Shown: positions 35,949-44,409 of the stretch, piece after piece
Numbering within the stretch: the stretch's first letter is position 1
Layout of the letters: each line of letters starts with the position of its first letter
Assembly: GCA_039587535.1 (NCBI GenBank)
Contig: JBDHIF010000006.1
Span: 45,169 to 109,168, forward strand
Direction: 5' to 3'
Source of the DNA: JAWLHJ01 sp039587535
GTDB lineage: Bacteria > Gemmatimonadota > Gemmatimonadetes > Longimicrobiales > Gaopeijiaceae
Length of the DNA stretch: 64,000 nucleotides
Notes under the pieces: generated by a model
Database searches by the model: none
What the model was told of the DNA's origin: nothing
The model's input: the letters and a program-made list of their open reading frames with translations, nothing else
Program-made: the position numbers and the translations under genes

Positions 35949-36416
35949 CTACTCTTCGACCGTGACCTTTTCCATCACCACGTCTTCGCGAGGGCGATCC
36001 ATGGGACCCGTGTCGACCGTGCCGATGTCTCTGACGACGTCCATCCCCTCCACAACCTTCCCGAAGATGGCGTGCTTCCCGTCGAGCCAAGGGGTGGCGG
36101 CGAGCGTCACGAAGAACTGCGAGCCACCCGTGTTCGGACCGGCATTCGCCATCGAGAAGATGCCTTCGACGTCGTGCTTCAGGCCCGGGGCGAACTCGTC
36201 GTCGATGGTGTAGCCCGGTCCGCCACGGCCCGTCCCCGTGGGGTCACCGCCCTGGATCATGAATCCGTCGATCACCCGGTGGAAGACGATCCCGTCGTAA
36301 TAGCCGTCTCGGGCGAGCTTGAGGAAATTGCCGGCTGTCACCGGCGCCTCGTCTTCGAACATCTCGGCCCTGAAGGTGCCGTGCGTGGTTTCGAACGTGA
36401 CGGTCGGGTTCGCCAT
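35949..36416 (-). CDS. Cyclophilin-type peptidyl-prolyl cis-trans isomerase
   Basis: The 155-residue cytoplasmic cyclophilin has the core FHRVIDGFMIQGGDPTGTG with the catalytic arginine, then FSMANAGPNTGGSQFFV and HAIFGKVVEGMDVV. It speeds proline isomerisation during folding. The ATG at 36416 has GGAG upstream; the longer in-frame extension to 36572 would run across the divergent promoter of the next gene and is rejected. No signal peptide is present. It is convergent with the small hypothetical gene. Confidence 0.95.
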   Translation of the reverse strand: MANPTVTFETTHGTFRAEMFEDEAPVTAGNFLKLARDGYYDGIVFHRVIDGFMIQGGDPTGTGRGGPGYTIDDEFAPGLKHDVEGIFSMANAGPNTGGSQFFVTLAATPWLDGKHAIFGKVVEGMDVVRDIGTVDTGPMDRPREDVVMEKVTVEE

Positions 36417-36493
36417 TCCGTGGCTCCATGATTGGGTGTCAAAGCATGGCGAAACGGTAACCCCGGGCGCCCAGGGCGTCACCCCGCACCGGA

Positions 36494-36522
36494 TTGCCTC
36501 ACTTGGCCGGACCGGGTAGCAT
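36494..36522 (+). promoter_or_regulatory. Promoter for a predicted leaderless mRNA (secreted hydrolase)
   Basis: TTGCCT (36494-36499), a 17-base spacer and TAGCAT (36517-36522). The -10 ends exactly six bases before the ATG at 36529, so transcription should start at or within a base or two of the start codon. No ribosome-binding site precedes this ATG, consistent with a leaderless message. Confidence 0.6.
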
Positions 36523-36528
36523 CGGCGC

Positions 36529-38475
36529 ATGAGCGCTAACAAGTCCCTCCCGGTTCGCGGTGTCCTGGCCATCTTCCTTCTCTCGGCGGCGTGCGCTCCG
36601 GCGTTGAATCTGACGCCCAGCGATGCCGAGACCGTGCTGTCGCAACAAGCCCTCGATGCTCCCGACCCCGGACGGAGGGGTGCGTACGAGGTGAGGACCC
36701 TGTACTACGGGAGCGGGACGGACAAGAATCGACCCGAATACGGGGATTCGGTGTCCATCCGCACGTCATCGGTGGATGCGTCCAAGCTGCTCAGCCTGGG
36801 GGGCTCCGCCAGGGAGCGTGAAGCGTACTGGGGATTCGGGCCCGATTCCATGCCGCTCAACGCGCGGGTCTGGTATCCGGACGGTGCGGGCCCCTTCCCG
36901 CTTGTCCTCGTGGTGCACGGTAACCACGACATGCGCGACTTCTCGGATCCCGGGTATGACTACCTCGGTGAGCTCTTGGCGAGCCGGGGCTACATCCTGG
37001 CCAGCGTGGACGAGAACTTCCTCAACGGCGGCATTCGGCAGGAGAACGACGCCAGGGGTTGGTTCTTGCTGAAGCACCTCGAGCTCTTCGAGCGCTTCAA
37101 TGAGGAGTCGGACAATCCCTTTCAGGGATTGGTGGACATGGAGCGCGTCGCCCTGATCGGGCACTCCCGGGGCGGAGAGGCGGTCGCGAACGCCGCGGCC
37201 TTCAATCGGCTCGAACGGTACCCTGACGATGCCACCATGGAGTTCGACTTCGGCTTCGATATCCGGGGGATCGTGTCCATCGCACCGGTGGACGGACAGT
37301 ATCTGCCTACGGGGCGCAAGGTGGTGGCCGAGGACGTGAGCTACCTGACGTTTCACGGATCGCACGACGGGGACGTCACCAGCTTCCACGGACTCCGCAT
37401 CTACGATCGCCTGCGCTTCACGGACCCCGGCCGGCTCAGCTTCAAGTCGGCCATTTACGTATATCGGGCGAACCACGGGCAGTGGAACTCGGTCTGGGGG
37501 CCGAACGACAACGGACCGCGTAGCGCTCGGATTCTCGATCTCCGAGGGTTGATCCCCACCGAGGACCAGCAGCGCTTCGCGGAGCTCTACGTGTCGGCTT
37601 TTCTCGAGGTCGTGCTGCGCGACGACCGTCGGTATCTCCCCATGTTCCGGGACCACCGCGTCATCGGACAGTGGCTGCCCGAGACGATGTACGTGACGCG
37701 GTTCGAGACCAGCGCGCTCAGGCCGCTGGTCACGTACGAGGAGGACATCGACGTTACGACCGGCACGGAAGCAGGCGTCCGGCTACGTGGCGAGGGACTG
37801 GCCGCCTGGAGAGAGGCGGATCTGCTCCTACGGTCCAGCAACCGCGACAACACTTCCGCTTCACAGGAAAACCAGGTGGCCTTCATCGGATGGAACCACG
37901 GCGAGGGGGCCGACGCGCCAGGGAGCTCACGGACCAGCGGTCGTTCGGGGTCGCCGGCCCGCTACGTGTTGGAGCTTCCCGGTGATCTGGCCACCCGCTG
38001 GGACGTGGGAGAGGATCACGTCGTCACCTTCCTCTTGGCTCCCACCCACGACATACCGGACCCTCCCGAGGCGAGCGGGGATGCTGGGGACGATCCCGAG
38101 GAAGGGACGGAGGACATCGAAGACGAGGAGCTCCCGCCTGTGGACCTCACCCTGGAGATCGTGGACGCGGCGGGCCTCACGGCCGGCGTGACGCTGAGCG
38201 ACTACGGGGCCGTGCGCAGACCGCTCGAAACCTGGGTGATGCGGCGCCGGGACCAGGAACGGGACCGGTTCCAGGAGCACTGGGAGGTCATCCTCCAGAC
38301 CTACTCGATCCCGCTCTCGGACTTCACGGCCATCCAGCCTGACTTGAATCTTTCCGGGCTCCGGGAGATCCGGTTCGTGTTCGACGGCTCCCCTGCCGGT
38401 GAGGTCGTTCTGGATCAGATCGGGTTGAGCCTGCTGGATCCCGCGTTCTTGTCCGCGCGGGTGGACGGGCCGTGA
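36529..38475 (+). CDS. Large lipoprotein alpha/beta-hydrolase
   Basis: The 648-residue protein has a lipobox (LLSAAC, Cys22) and an alpha/beta-hydrolase domain of the dienelactone/chlorophyllase-like type. It shows the oxyanion loop LVLVVHGNHD, the nucleophile GHSRGGEAVANA near residue 210, a likely acid in TFHGSHDGDV, and His in YRANHGQW. Residues about 400-640 form beta-rich domains with an acidic linker (DDPEEGTEDIEDEE). It probably cleaves an ester outside the inner membrane; the substrate is unknown. The start is supported by the promoter spacing and by the signal peptide. Confidence 0.78.
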   Translation: MSANKSLPVRGVLAIFLLSAACAPALNLTPSDAETVLSQQALDAPDPGRRGAYEVRTLYYGSGTDKNRPEYGDSVSIRTSSVDASKLLSLGGSAREREAYWGFGPDSMPLNARVWYPDGAGPFPLVLVVHGNHDMRDFSDPGYDYLGELLASRGYILASVDENFLNGGIRQENDARGWFLLKHLELFERFNEESDNPFQGLVDMERVALIGHSRGGEAVANAAAFNRLERYPDDATMEFDFGFDIRGIVSIAPVDGQYLPTGRKVVAEDVSYLTFHGSHDGDVTSFHGLRIYDRLRFTDPGRLSFKSAIYVYRANHGQWNSVWGPNDNGPRSARILDLRGLIPTEDQQRFAELYVSAFLEVVLRDDRRYLPMFRDHRVIGQWLPETMYVTRFETSALRPLVTYEEDIDVTTGTEAGVRLRGEGLAAWREADLLLRSSNRDNTSASQENQVAFIGWNHGEGADAPGSSRTSGRSGSPARYVLELPGDLATRWDVGEDHVVTFLLAPTHDIPDPPEASGDAGDDPEEGTEDIEDEELPPVDLTLEIVDAAGLTAGVTLSDYGAVRRPLETWVMRRRDQERDRFQEHWEVILQTYSIPLSDFTAIQPDLNLSGLREIRFVFDGSPAGEVVLDQIGLSLLDPAFLSARVDGP

Positions 38476-38482
38476 GCCGCCC

Positions 38483-39382
38483 CTAGCGCCATCCCAGGGA
38501 GAAGCGGTGGGTCCCCGACTCGGGTGCTCCGTCGTAAGGGTGAAACGCCCACTCCAGGACCAGGGCATCCCCCCAGTACGCGAAGCCCAGGGTGACCGGA
38601 CTGGCATCGCTGCCCTCGGGCACCGACTGAACCCCCACGCGGCCGACGAAGGTGCGTCCGCGAATGGGCCAGTACCCGACCTCCACGCCTCCTCCGGCCA
38701 CGACTTCGTCGTCGACCCCCGACAGGCGTCCGCTGACCCCCACGTCCACTGGCCCCAGCTCCCAACCGTAGGCTCCTACGCCCAGATCGACGTCGGCGAT
38801 GCTGTGCCCCACGTCGGGGAAGGTGACACCCACCGTAACCGGCCCCACTTCTCGGGAAGCGCCCAGCAGGATCTCCAGATCGGTGCTGCGATCGCTGTCG
38901 ATGCGCTCCTCCGAGAGCCGGAACGCCATCCCCCACTCCACATCCCCCGTTCCGAGGCCATGAGAGACGCCCAGCACCGCTGCGCGCTCCGAGACCGGCT
39001 CCGCACCCCCCGAGAAGAGGTCGTCGAGCGCACGACCCGAGAGAGATGCCGGATCGGAGTAGCCGTGCTGCATGGACTGGACCCCGACCGCGACTCCCAG
39101 CGCCCCGCCGAACCACGAGGTGACCGCCGCCGCCGAGGTCGACCCCGAAGCCGAGCCCCAGCGCTGGAGATCCAGCGTCATGCCCGACGCCTCCCGCAGG
39201 AGAGACGGGTGCTGGAAGACGGCGTCCGCCTGAGCCGCGCCCATGACGTACGCGCCCCCCAGTGCCATTGCTCTCGTGGACGTGGCGACGTCGTGCCCCA
39301 GGCCTATGGTGCCGGCCTGGCCGGCCAAAGGGGCAGCCGACAGGGCTAAGATGAAGGCAAGAGCTGGTGCGAACCGGCGCAT
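38483..39382 (-). CDS. PorV/PorQ-like outer-membrane barrel protein
   Basis: The 299-residue protein has a signal peptide (MRRFAPALAFILALSAAPLA). The FadL/PorV-type opening follows: ATSTRAMALGGAYVMGAAQADAVFQHPSLL (quoted in part), where an N-terminal helix with conserved asparagine or proline enters the barrel. Repeated strands (GVAVGVQSMQ, GVSGRLSGV, GRVGVQSV) end with HRFSLGWR. I chose the ATG at 39382 because the 30 residues before it do not look like protein. Probably an outer-membrane channel or secretion accessory; ligand unknown. Confidence 0.72.
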   Translation of the reverse strand: MRRFAPALAFILALSAAPLAGQAGTIGLGHDVATSTRAMALGGAYVMGAAQADAVFQHPSLLREASGMTLDLQRWGSASGSTSAAAVTSWFGGALGVAVGVQSMQHGYSDPASLSGRALDDLFSGGAEPVSERAAVLGVSHGLGTGDVEWGMAFRLSEERIDSDRSTDLEILLGASREVGPVTVGVTFPDVGHSIADVDLGVGAYGWELGPVDVGVSGRLSGVDDEVVAGGGVEVGYWPIRGRTFVGRVGVQSVPEGSDASPVTLGFAYWGDALVLEWAFHPYDGAPESGTHRFSLGWR

Positions 39383-39458
39383 GGAAACGGGGGGATGGAG
39401 GGTCGTCGTGGACCGCCCAACTTCGGGGGCCCAAGCGCTGTGCGCTACTGGGGCGGGA

Positions 39459-39674
39459 TCAGCGGTCCACAACCGCGGATCGTTTGCACGTCGGACAGGT
39501 CACCCAGACCCGATCGCGCACGTAGGACACGTCGGAGCGCGGTGACACGCTGCGTTGGTCCAGCTCGACGGTGCACACGGGGCACCGAGGAGCTTCCCCG
39601 GCATCCAAGGCCTTCTTGAGCCTTCGACGTTGCTCGGGGGAGTATGCTGGGGGGCGGGTAGGTGGTCGTCCCAT
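39459..39674 (-). CDS. Small zinc-ribbon protein
   Basis: This 71-residue protein has one four-cysteine zinc ribbon: CPVC near residue 31 and CPTC near residue 62, with basic and proline-rich N-terminal residues (MGRPPTRPPAYSPEQRRRLK). The frame is open further upstream but the ATG at 39674 begins a compact, plausible domain. It is divergent from infA, sharing the intergenic region. It probably binds nucleic acid or protein; function unknown. Confidence 0.6.
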   Translation of the reverse strand: MGRPPTRPPAYSPEQRRRLKKALDAGEAPRCPVCTVELDQRSVSPRSDVSYVRDRVWVTCPTCKRSAVVDR

Positions 39675-39749
39675 GGGCGAGCGGTGGGTCGGCTCGTGGG
39701 AGCCAGATTCAAGACGATGGCACTCGGGATGGCTCGCCGCGAGATACCG

Positions 39750-39778
39750 TTGCCTGGCGCACTGCCGAAATGTAAGGT
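39750..39778 (+). promoter_or_regulatory. Sigma70-type promoter of infA
   Basis: TTGCCT (39750-39755), 17-base spacer, TAAGGT (39773-39778). Predicted start near 39785 gives a leader of about 35 bases containing AAGGTGA before the GTG at 39820. The -35 is identical to those at 36494 and 50686. Confidence 0.6.
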
Positions 39779-39819
39779 TGCTCAATCGATGTCGACTTCA
39801 ATGAAGGTGACGGATACGC

Positions 39820-40035
39820 GTGGCGAAAGACGCGATCGAGATCGAGGGCACCGTCACGGAGGTGTTGCCGAACGCGACCTTCCGGGTCACGCTCGAGAAT
39901 GACCACGAAGTGCTGGCGTATCTTTCCGGTAAGATGCGCCAGAACTACATCCGGGTGCTCGAGGGCGACCGCGTGAAGGTCGAGATGTCGCCCTATGACC
40001 TTTCGAGGGGTCGCGTGACCTACAGATTCAAGTAG
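39820..40035 (+). CDS. infA: Translation initiation factor IF-1
   Basis: The 71-residue S1-fold protein reads AKDAIEIEGTVTEVLPNATF then YLSGKMRQNYIRVL and GRVTYRFK, an unmistakable IF-1. It binds the ribosomal A site with IF-2 and IF-3 during initiation. The start is GTG with AAGGTGA about ten bases upstream. It has its own promoter and is outside the usual ribosomal-protein cluster, as in many bacteria. Confidence 0.98.
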   Translation: MAKDAIEIEGTVTEVLPNATFRVTLENDHEVLAYLSGKMRQNYIRVLEGDRVKVEMSPYDLSRGRVTYRFK

Positions 40036-40147
40036 GCCCCCGGCAGCGTGCGCCTCACCCGTGTCTCCCAGATGCCTGAAACCCTACCGGCGCGAGGGTC
40101 GTAGGGACGAGCACGAAAAGCAATCGTCTCTCCGTCAGGAGCCTTCC

Positions 40148-40345
40148 ATGAAGACGTTCGCCACATTCACCGTCGCCGGTGTTGCGGGCCTGTTTCTCCT
40201 CAAGCTGCTTGCAGCGGTTCTACTGCCCGCGCTCGGGATGGTCTTTGGCCTCGTGGCACTGACCATGAAGCTCGCCCTGATGGCTGCGATTGGGTACTTC
40301 GTGTATTCCATGGTCCGGAAGGGACGCTCCAAGGCTGCTGCCTGA
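40148..40345 (+). CDS. Small membrane protein
   Basis: The 65-residue protein has two hydrophobic segments (residues about 7-25 and 28-50: AGVAGLFLLKLLAAVLLPAL, then LALMAAIGYFVYSMV) and a basic tail (RKGRSKAAA). AGGAG with a 6-base gap precedes the ATG at 40148, which favours it over an in-frame ATG at 40061. No homology recognised; probably an inner-membrane protein. Confidence 0.6.
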   Translation: MKTFATFTVAGVAGLFLLKLLAAVLLPALGMVFGLVALTMKLALMAAIGYFVYSMVRKGRSKAAA

Positions 40346-40423
40346 CCTGCGCCGTCCTCCCGGTGCGCGAGCGCCGGGGGGGATGCCGCGCTGCGCTGTC
40401 TTCACCCTGTGAGGCTCAGCGGC

Positions 40424-41983
40424 TCAGTCGTCGCGTCCCTTTCGAGGGGGCCCGCGCCGGCCGGCGGCGGGTGCTCCGCGTCTTGGCCGGTCGAAATCGG
40501 CGCGGACGGCTCTTCCCCGTATAGTGATGCCGTTCAGCGCCTTGATCACCTTCTGAGCCACCGCGGCGTGGACCTCGAGCAGAGTGTGGCTCTCACGAAT
40601 GTCGATCTTGCCCACAGTCTCACCGGGGACTCCTGCCTCTCCCGTCACGGCGCCCAGCAGGTCGCCGGGGACCAAGCCGTCCCGGCTGCCGACACTCACG
40701 AACAGCTTGGCCCAGGATGGCGTGCTCGAAGGGGAAGCGGCCACATCCTCACGAACGGGTGGCGCTTTTGCCGGTGGTGCCTTCCGTCGCAATAGCGCAA
40801 CCGCGGCCGCCGCGACTTCCGCCGGATCGTGCTTCTCCAGTACGGGTTCGAGCGCGACCAGATAAGCGCCGATATCCTCACTCTCCAGAGCTTCCTCGAG
40901 GGTCTCCTGCAGCTCCGCCAGCACGGAGGTCGAGCGCCGGGTCTGGCCGGGGAACGGAACCAGCCCGTATCCGGTGCGCCTGGCCACGTCCTTCAGATGT
41001 TCGACTTCCCGGCCGAGCGTAAGGACCACTCCGTCGGGTGAGATGCCGTGCCGCCGGTCCAGGGTGTCCTCGTCCGGGGGGACGTCCGCGCTTAGGACGA
41101 CCACGCCCTCCGCGCCCTCCATCGCCGCACGAGCCTCAAGGGCATCCACGCCCAACCAGACCGGTGCGTCGAGCTCTCCGGGGGCGCCGGCCGGGAACCC
41201 ACGGAGCGTCAGCCGGTCTCCGATATCGGCGGCTCGGTCCTCGCTACGGCAGAAGACGAGGACGTGACGCGCTCCGCTCTCGAAGAGCTCGGCGACCACC
41301 GGCGCGAGGGCGTCTTCAGACGGCTCGCGAACCACTCGGTAGCGCACGGAGCCGCGCCGGGGCGTGGCGGCGGCGTCGTGAGGCCGGGGCACGGTCAACG
41401 TGCGCTTGAGGTGGCGTTCCGCGAAGTCGGCCACGCCCGGGGTGAGGGGGAGCGCGCTGACCACGCGCTGGGCTCCGGATGGAAGGAACTGCAGGATCTC
41501 TTCCAGTGGGTCGAGCCCGCCCAGACGCTCGAGGTTCTGTGCCTGGTCGATAATCCACGCCTCGACCTGCTCCAGGGACACGGTTCCGCCGCGGACGGCC
41601 TGGATGAGGTCGGCCGGGGTGGCGACGAGGATGTGTGCCCGATCCGGAAACGCCCACGACGTCCCGAGCGCCGCGCTCGTGTGTCCGGTGTCTCTCGCGA
41701 GCCGTCCTATCGACTCGGCCAGACGGAGCGCGCTCTCCCGGTCTGCCGCCATCACGAGTACCCGGGCGCCCGCCTCCGCAGCGGTTACTCGCTCCAGGAT
41801 GGGAACGGCCCACGCGACGAGGAGTCCGGCCCCGGGGCCGGCGGCCAGGACCAGGTTGTTGCCCTGTCTCAAGAGCGGGGTGGCCGACTCCTGCAGGGGC
41901 GTCGGTCTCTCGATGCCTTCGGCAGCAAGAGCTTCCACGAGCTCGGGCGCGATACCGAGTTCCTCAAACGAATCCAATGTCAA
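40424..41983 (-). CDS. Degenerate DEAD-box helicase-like protein with DbpA-type RNA-binding domain
   Basis: The 519-residue protein has the helicase layout but not the catalytic residues. The Q motif survives (F6, then GIERPTPLQ). Motif I is AAGPGAGLL (47-55), with Leu54-Leu55 instead of Lys-Thr. Motif II is DQAQ (146-149) instead of DEAD, motif III SAL instead of SAT, and motif VI is absent (ARRTG). Motif IV-like LVFCRSE remains. Residues about 424-499 form an intact DbpA/CsdA-type RNA-binding domain (KLFVSVGSRDGLVPGDLLGA), then a basic tail. TTG start at 41983 with AGGGA. It probably binds RNA without ATP-driven unwinding; an intact RhlE-like gene is 4 kb away. Confidence 0.82.
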   Translation of the reverse strand: MTLDSFEELGIAPELVEALAAEGIERPTPLQESATPLLRQGNNLVLAAGPGAGLLVAWAVPILERVTAAEAGARVLVMAADRESALRLAESIGRLARDTGHTSAALGTSWAFPDRAHILVATPADLIQAVRGGTVSLEQVEAWIIDQAQNLERLGGLDPLEEILQFLPSGAQRVVSALPLTPGVADFAERHLKRTLTVPRPHDAAATPRRGSVRYRVVREPSEDALAPVVAELFESGARHVLVFCRSEDRAADIGDRLTLRGFPAGAPGELDAPVWLGVDALEARAAMEGAEGVVVLSADVPPDEDTLDRRHGISPDGVVLTLGREVEHLKDVARRTGYGLVPFPGQTRRSTSVLAELQETLEEALESEDIGAYLVALEPVLEKHDPAEVAAAAVALLRRKAPPAKAPPVREDVAASPSSTPSWAKLFVSVGSRDGLVPGDLLGAVTGEAGVPGETVGKIDIRESHTLLEVHAAVAQKVIKALNGITIRGRAVRADFDRPRRGAPAAGRRGPPRKGRDD

Positions 41984-42131
41984 TCATCCCTGCAGAAGAG
42001 CGAACGTACATGGGGACCCGGCGCCCCTCCGGAGAGGCAGCGCGGCAGGTCGCGGATCCCGAACGGGCTCGACTTCCGCCGTACGCTCGGGGTCGACGCC
42101 AGGGGCGCCGTTGCGGCTGGAAGGATCGTTC

Positions 42132-42476
42132 CTAGGTCGGTTCTCCGGAGCCACGTCCGCCCTTGTCGCCGGGCTCGTAGGGAAGCTGGTTGAGAAAGCG
42201 CTGAATCTCGTAGTCCAGCCGGGAAGTACGGAGTCGGTCGGTCGTGGCGACCACGTCGGTGTAAGGACCGTGACGGTGCACGGAGAGCGTCACTGTGCCT
42301 TCACCGCCGCTGTACGTCGCGCTGTGTCCGGACTCCTTCACCTTTGCGAGGCCCACCATCTCCGGCAACGCGGTGGCCGCGTGCTCGAGGACGTCGGAAG
42401 GTGACGATGCAGTCTTGCGCTGGTAACCGGCCATGATGCGGGGGGTACGAGGGTCGCTTGCGTCGACGGGTCTCAC
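42132..42476 (-). CDS. Hypothetical protein coupled to the DsbA-like gene
   Basis: Not recognised. It is a small (100-114 residue) soluble protein with alternating charged and beta-prone residues (HSATYSGGEGTVTLSVHRHG) and a glycine-rich C-terminus. The GTG at 42476 overlaps the stop of the upstream gene (GTGA), the coupling pattern used repeatedly here; an ATG at 42434 is the alternative start. Neither has a good ribosome-binding site. Same strand and tight spacing suggest cotranscription with the DsbA-like gene. Confidence 0.55.
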   Translation of the reverse strand: MRPVDASDPRTPRIMAGYQRKTASSPSDVLEHAATALPEMVGLAKVKESGHSATYSGGEGTVTLSVHRHGPYTDVVATTDRLRTSRLDYEIQRFLNQLPYEPGDKGGRGSGEPT

Positions 42477-43078
42477 GAGGAGCTTAGCACGTCGCTGAGT
42501 AAGGTGCTCAGCGAAGCGCGGTTGTGGAAGCCCTCCAGTCGTCGGCCTCCCATCGCGACGGTGGGCACCACCCGGAGTCCGGCTTCAACGACCTGGCGCC
42601 TGCGCCGCTCGATGGCCTCGTCGTATCGATCCACGTCGAGGACCGCCTTGGTCTCCGTGCGATCGAGCCCGAGCTGTCCGGCCACCTCCACCAGCACATC
42701 GACCCTTCCGATGTCGTGGTGGTCAACGATGAACGCCGTCATGAGTCTCTTCCTCAACTCCGGGACCAGAGACTCGTGGCCTTCGTGGAGGTGCTCCATC
42801 AGCTCGTGGGCCTTCCGGGTCCATGGCACGAGGCGCGGGCGGCGCAGTACCGCGCCGAGGCTGTCTGCGATGCGTTCGGCGTCGTCCCAGCGCGGGCCCC
42901 AGATGGCGTCATCGGGGGCCCCCAGGGGATGGGGAGGAGGATTGATCTCCACGCCGACCCGGGCCACCTGGACGTCCAGTGCCTCCTCCACCGCGCTGAC
43001 CTCGCCGTCCAGTAGATAGGAGACGGGATCCACGAAGTCGAAGTAGAAGACCGGAGCGGTAGGGGTGTCCTTGGGCAT
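42473..43078 (-). CDS. DsbA-like thioredoxin-fold oxidoreductase without CxxC
   Basis: The protein of about 201 residues opens with VFYFDFVDPVSYLLDGEV, the first beta-alpha unit of the DsbA/2-hydroxychromene-2-carboxylate isomerase family. It ends with VVPTVAMGGRRLEGFHNR, the cis-proline loop. No CxxC exists; the motif position reads DPVS, as in isomerase or glutathione-transferase kappa-like members, so disulfide exchange is unlikely. I chose the ATG at 43078 because it begins right before the fold and leaves 110 bases for divergent promoters with aspC; an in-frame ATG at 43153 has a GGGGTGG upstream and cannot be excluded. Substrate unknown. Confidence 0.75.
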   Translation of the reverse strand: MPKDTPTAPVFYFDFVDPVSYLLDGEVSAVEEALDVQVARVGVEINPPPHPLGAPDDAIWGPRWDDAERIADSLGAVLRRPRLVPWTRKAHELMEHLHEGHESLVPELRKRLMTAFIVDHHDIGRVDVLVEVAGQLGLDRTETKAVLDVDRYDEAIERRRRQVVEAGLRVVPTVAMGGRRLEGFHNRASLSTLLSDVLSSS

Positions 43079-43188
43079 GACGAGGGAAAGGTCGTTGACC
43101 GCGCGGGAAGGGACCACCCCACGGTGCTTCCTCCGACCACCGGGGTCGCCCATATTCCACCCCGAGCCACCCCCAGCAAGGATTCCGT

Positions 43189-44397
43189 ATGACCTTCAGC
43201 GAGAACATCGGCAAGCTCAAGCCCTCGGCGACCATGGCGGTCAGCGCGCTGGCCAAGCGCCTGGCGGCAGAGGGGAGGGACATCCTGAACCTGAGCGCGG
43301 GCGAGCCGGATTTCGACACGCCCGAGTTCATTTCCGAGGCGGCGATTCACGGCATCCGTGAAGGTGGGACCCGCTACACTCCGGCTCCTGGCATGCCGCA
43401 GCTCAGAAAGGCCGTGGCGGAGCACCTCTCCGGCCGGGCGGGTCGCGAACTGCCGTGGCAGGGCGTAGTGGCGAGCACGGGTGCGAAGCAGGCGCTGTTC
43501 AATGCGATCTTCTCACTCTTCGGGCCGGGAGACGAGGTCCTGGTGCTGGAGCCGTACTGGACCACCTACCCCGATCTGGTGACGCTCGCCAGGGCGGAGC
43601 CGGTGGCCGTGGCCGGATCGGAGGAGCGAGGCTACAAGGTCATCCCTGAGGATCTCGACGCCGCGGCGACGCACCGGACGAGGGGTTTGATCCTGAATTC
43701 GCCCTCCAATCCTTCCGGGGCCGTTTACGGAAAGGACGAGCTTGCTTCCGTGGCGCGTTGGGCGCGTGATCGAGGCATTTGGCTCATCAGCGATGAGATC
43801 TACCGCACCATCTACTACGGTCCCGATGGCGGGTGTGCTCCGGGGATTCTGGATCTGCCTATCGAAGACCTGGGCCGTTTCGTTCTCATCGACGGACTCT
43901 CGAAAAGCCATGCGATGACGGGATGGCGCTTCGGCTTCTCGTACTGCGAGCCCGATGTGGCCGCCAAGTTCACCGCGCTGCAGAGTCAGGTCACGTCCAA
44001 CCCCTCGACGCCCACGCAGCTGGCCGCGTTGGAGGCCTACCGCAACGCCGAGGCTTCGGAAGCGGCCCTCCACGAGATGGGTACCGCCTTCCGCCGCCGC
44101 CGCGACCTCGTGCTGGGTAAGCTCCGGGAGCACTTCCCCGATATCCGACTCATCGAGCCGGAAGGTGCCTTCTACGTCTATTTCCGCGTTGACGGCTTCT
44201 TCGACAACGAGGTTACGACAGCCACCCAGTGGTGTTCGCGGCTCATCGAGGAAGCCGGAGTCGCGCTGGTTCCGGGCGCCGCGTTCGGTGAAGACCGATG
44301 GGCGCGGATGAGCTACGCCGCGGCCGATGAGGTGTTGGTCGACGCCATCGAGCGGGTGGCACGGATGGTGAGTGCTGGAGGGGGCTCCGACCGCTGA
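43189..44397 (+). CDS. aspC: Aspartate/PLP-dependent aminotransferase (class I)
   Basis: The 402-residue fold-type I aminotransferase has NLSAGEPDFDTPEF near the N-terminus, STGAKQALFNAIFSL, NSPSNPSGAVYGK, DEIYRTIYY and the PLP lysine in LIDGLSKSHAMTGWRFGF. The C-terminal arginine region (SYAAADEVL) completes the class-I signature. It most likely moves the amino group between aspartate and glutamate, although members of this subgroup can use prephenate or other substrates. AAGGA precedes the ATG with a 6-base gap. Confidence 0.92.
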   Translation: MTFSENIGKLKPSATMAVSALAKRLAAEGRDILNLSAGEPDFDTPEFISEAAIHGIREGGTRYTPAPGMPQLRKAVAEHLSGRAGRELPWQGVVASTGAKQALFNAIFSLFGPGDEVLVLEPYWTTYPDLVTLARAEPVAVAGSEERGYKVIPEDLDAAATHRTRGLILNSPSNPSGAVYGKDELASVARWARDRGIWLISDEIYRTIYYGPDGGCAPGILDLPIEDLGRFVLIDGLSKSHAMTGWRFGFSYCEPDVAAKFTALQSQVTSNPSTPTQLAALEAYRNAEASEAALHEMGTAFRRRRDLVLGKLREHFPDIRLIEPEGAFYVYFRVDGFFDNEVTTATQWCSRLIEEAGVALVPGAAFGEDRWARMSYAAADEVLVDAIERVARMVSAGGGSDR

Positions 44398-44409
44398 AGC
44401 GGGTAAGCG

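Noticed and set aside
35949..36572. Longer cyclophilin start at 36572
   Set aside because: It would overlap the start and promoter of the divergent hydrolase and adds unlikely N-terminal sequence.
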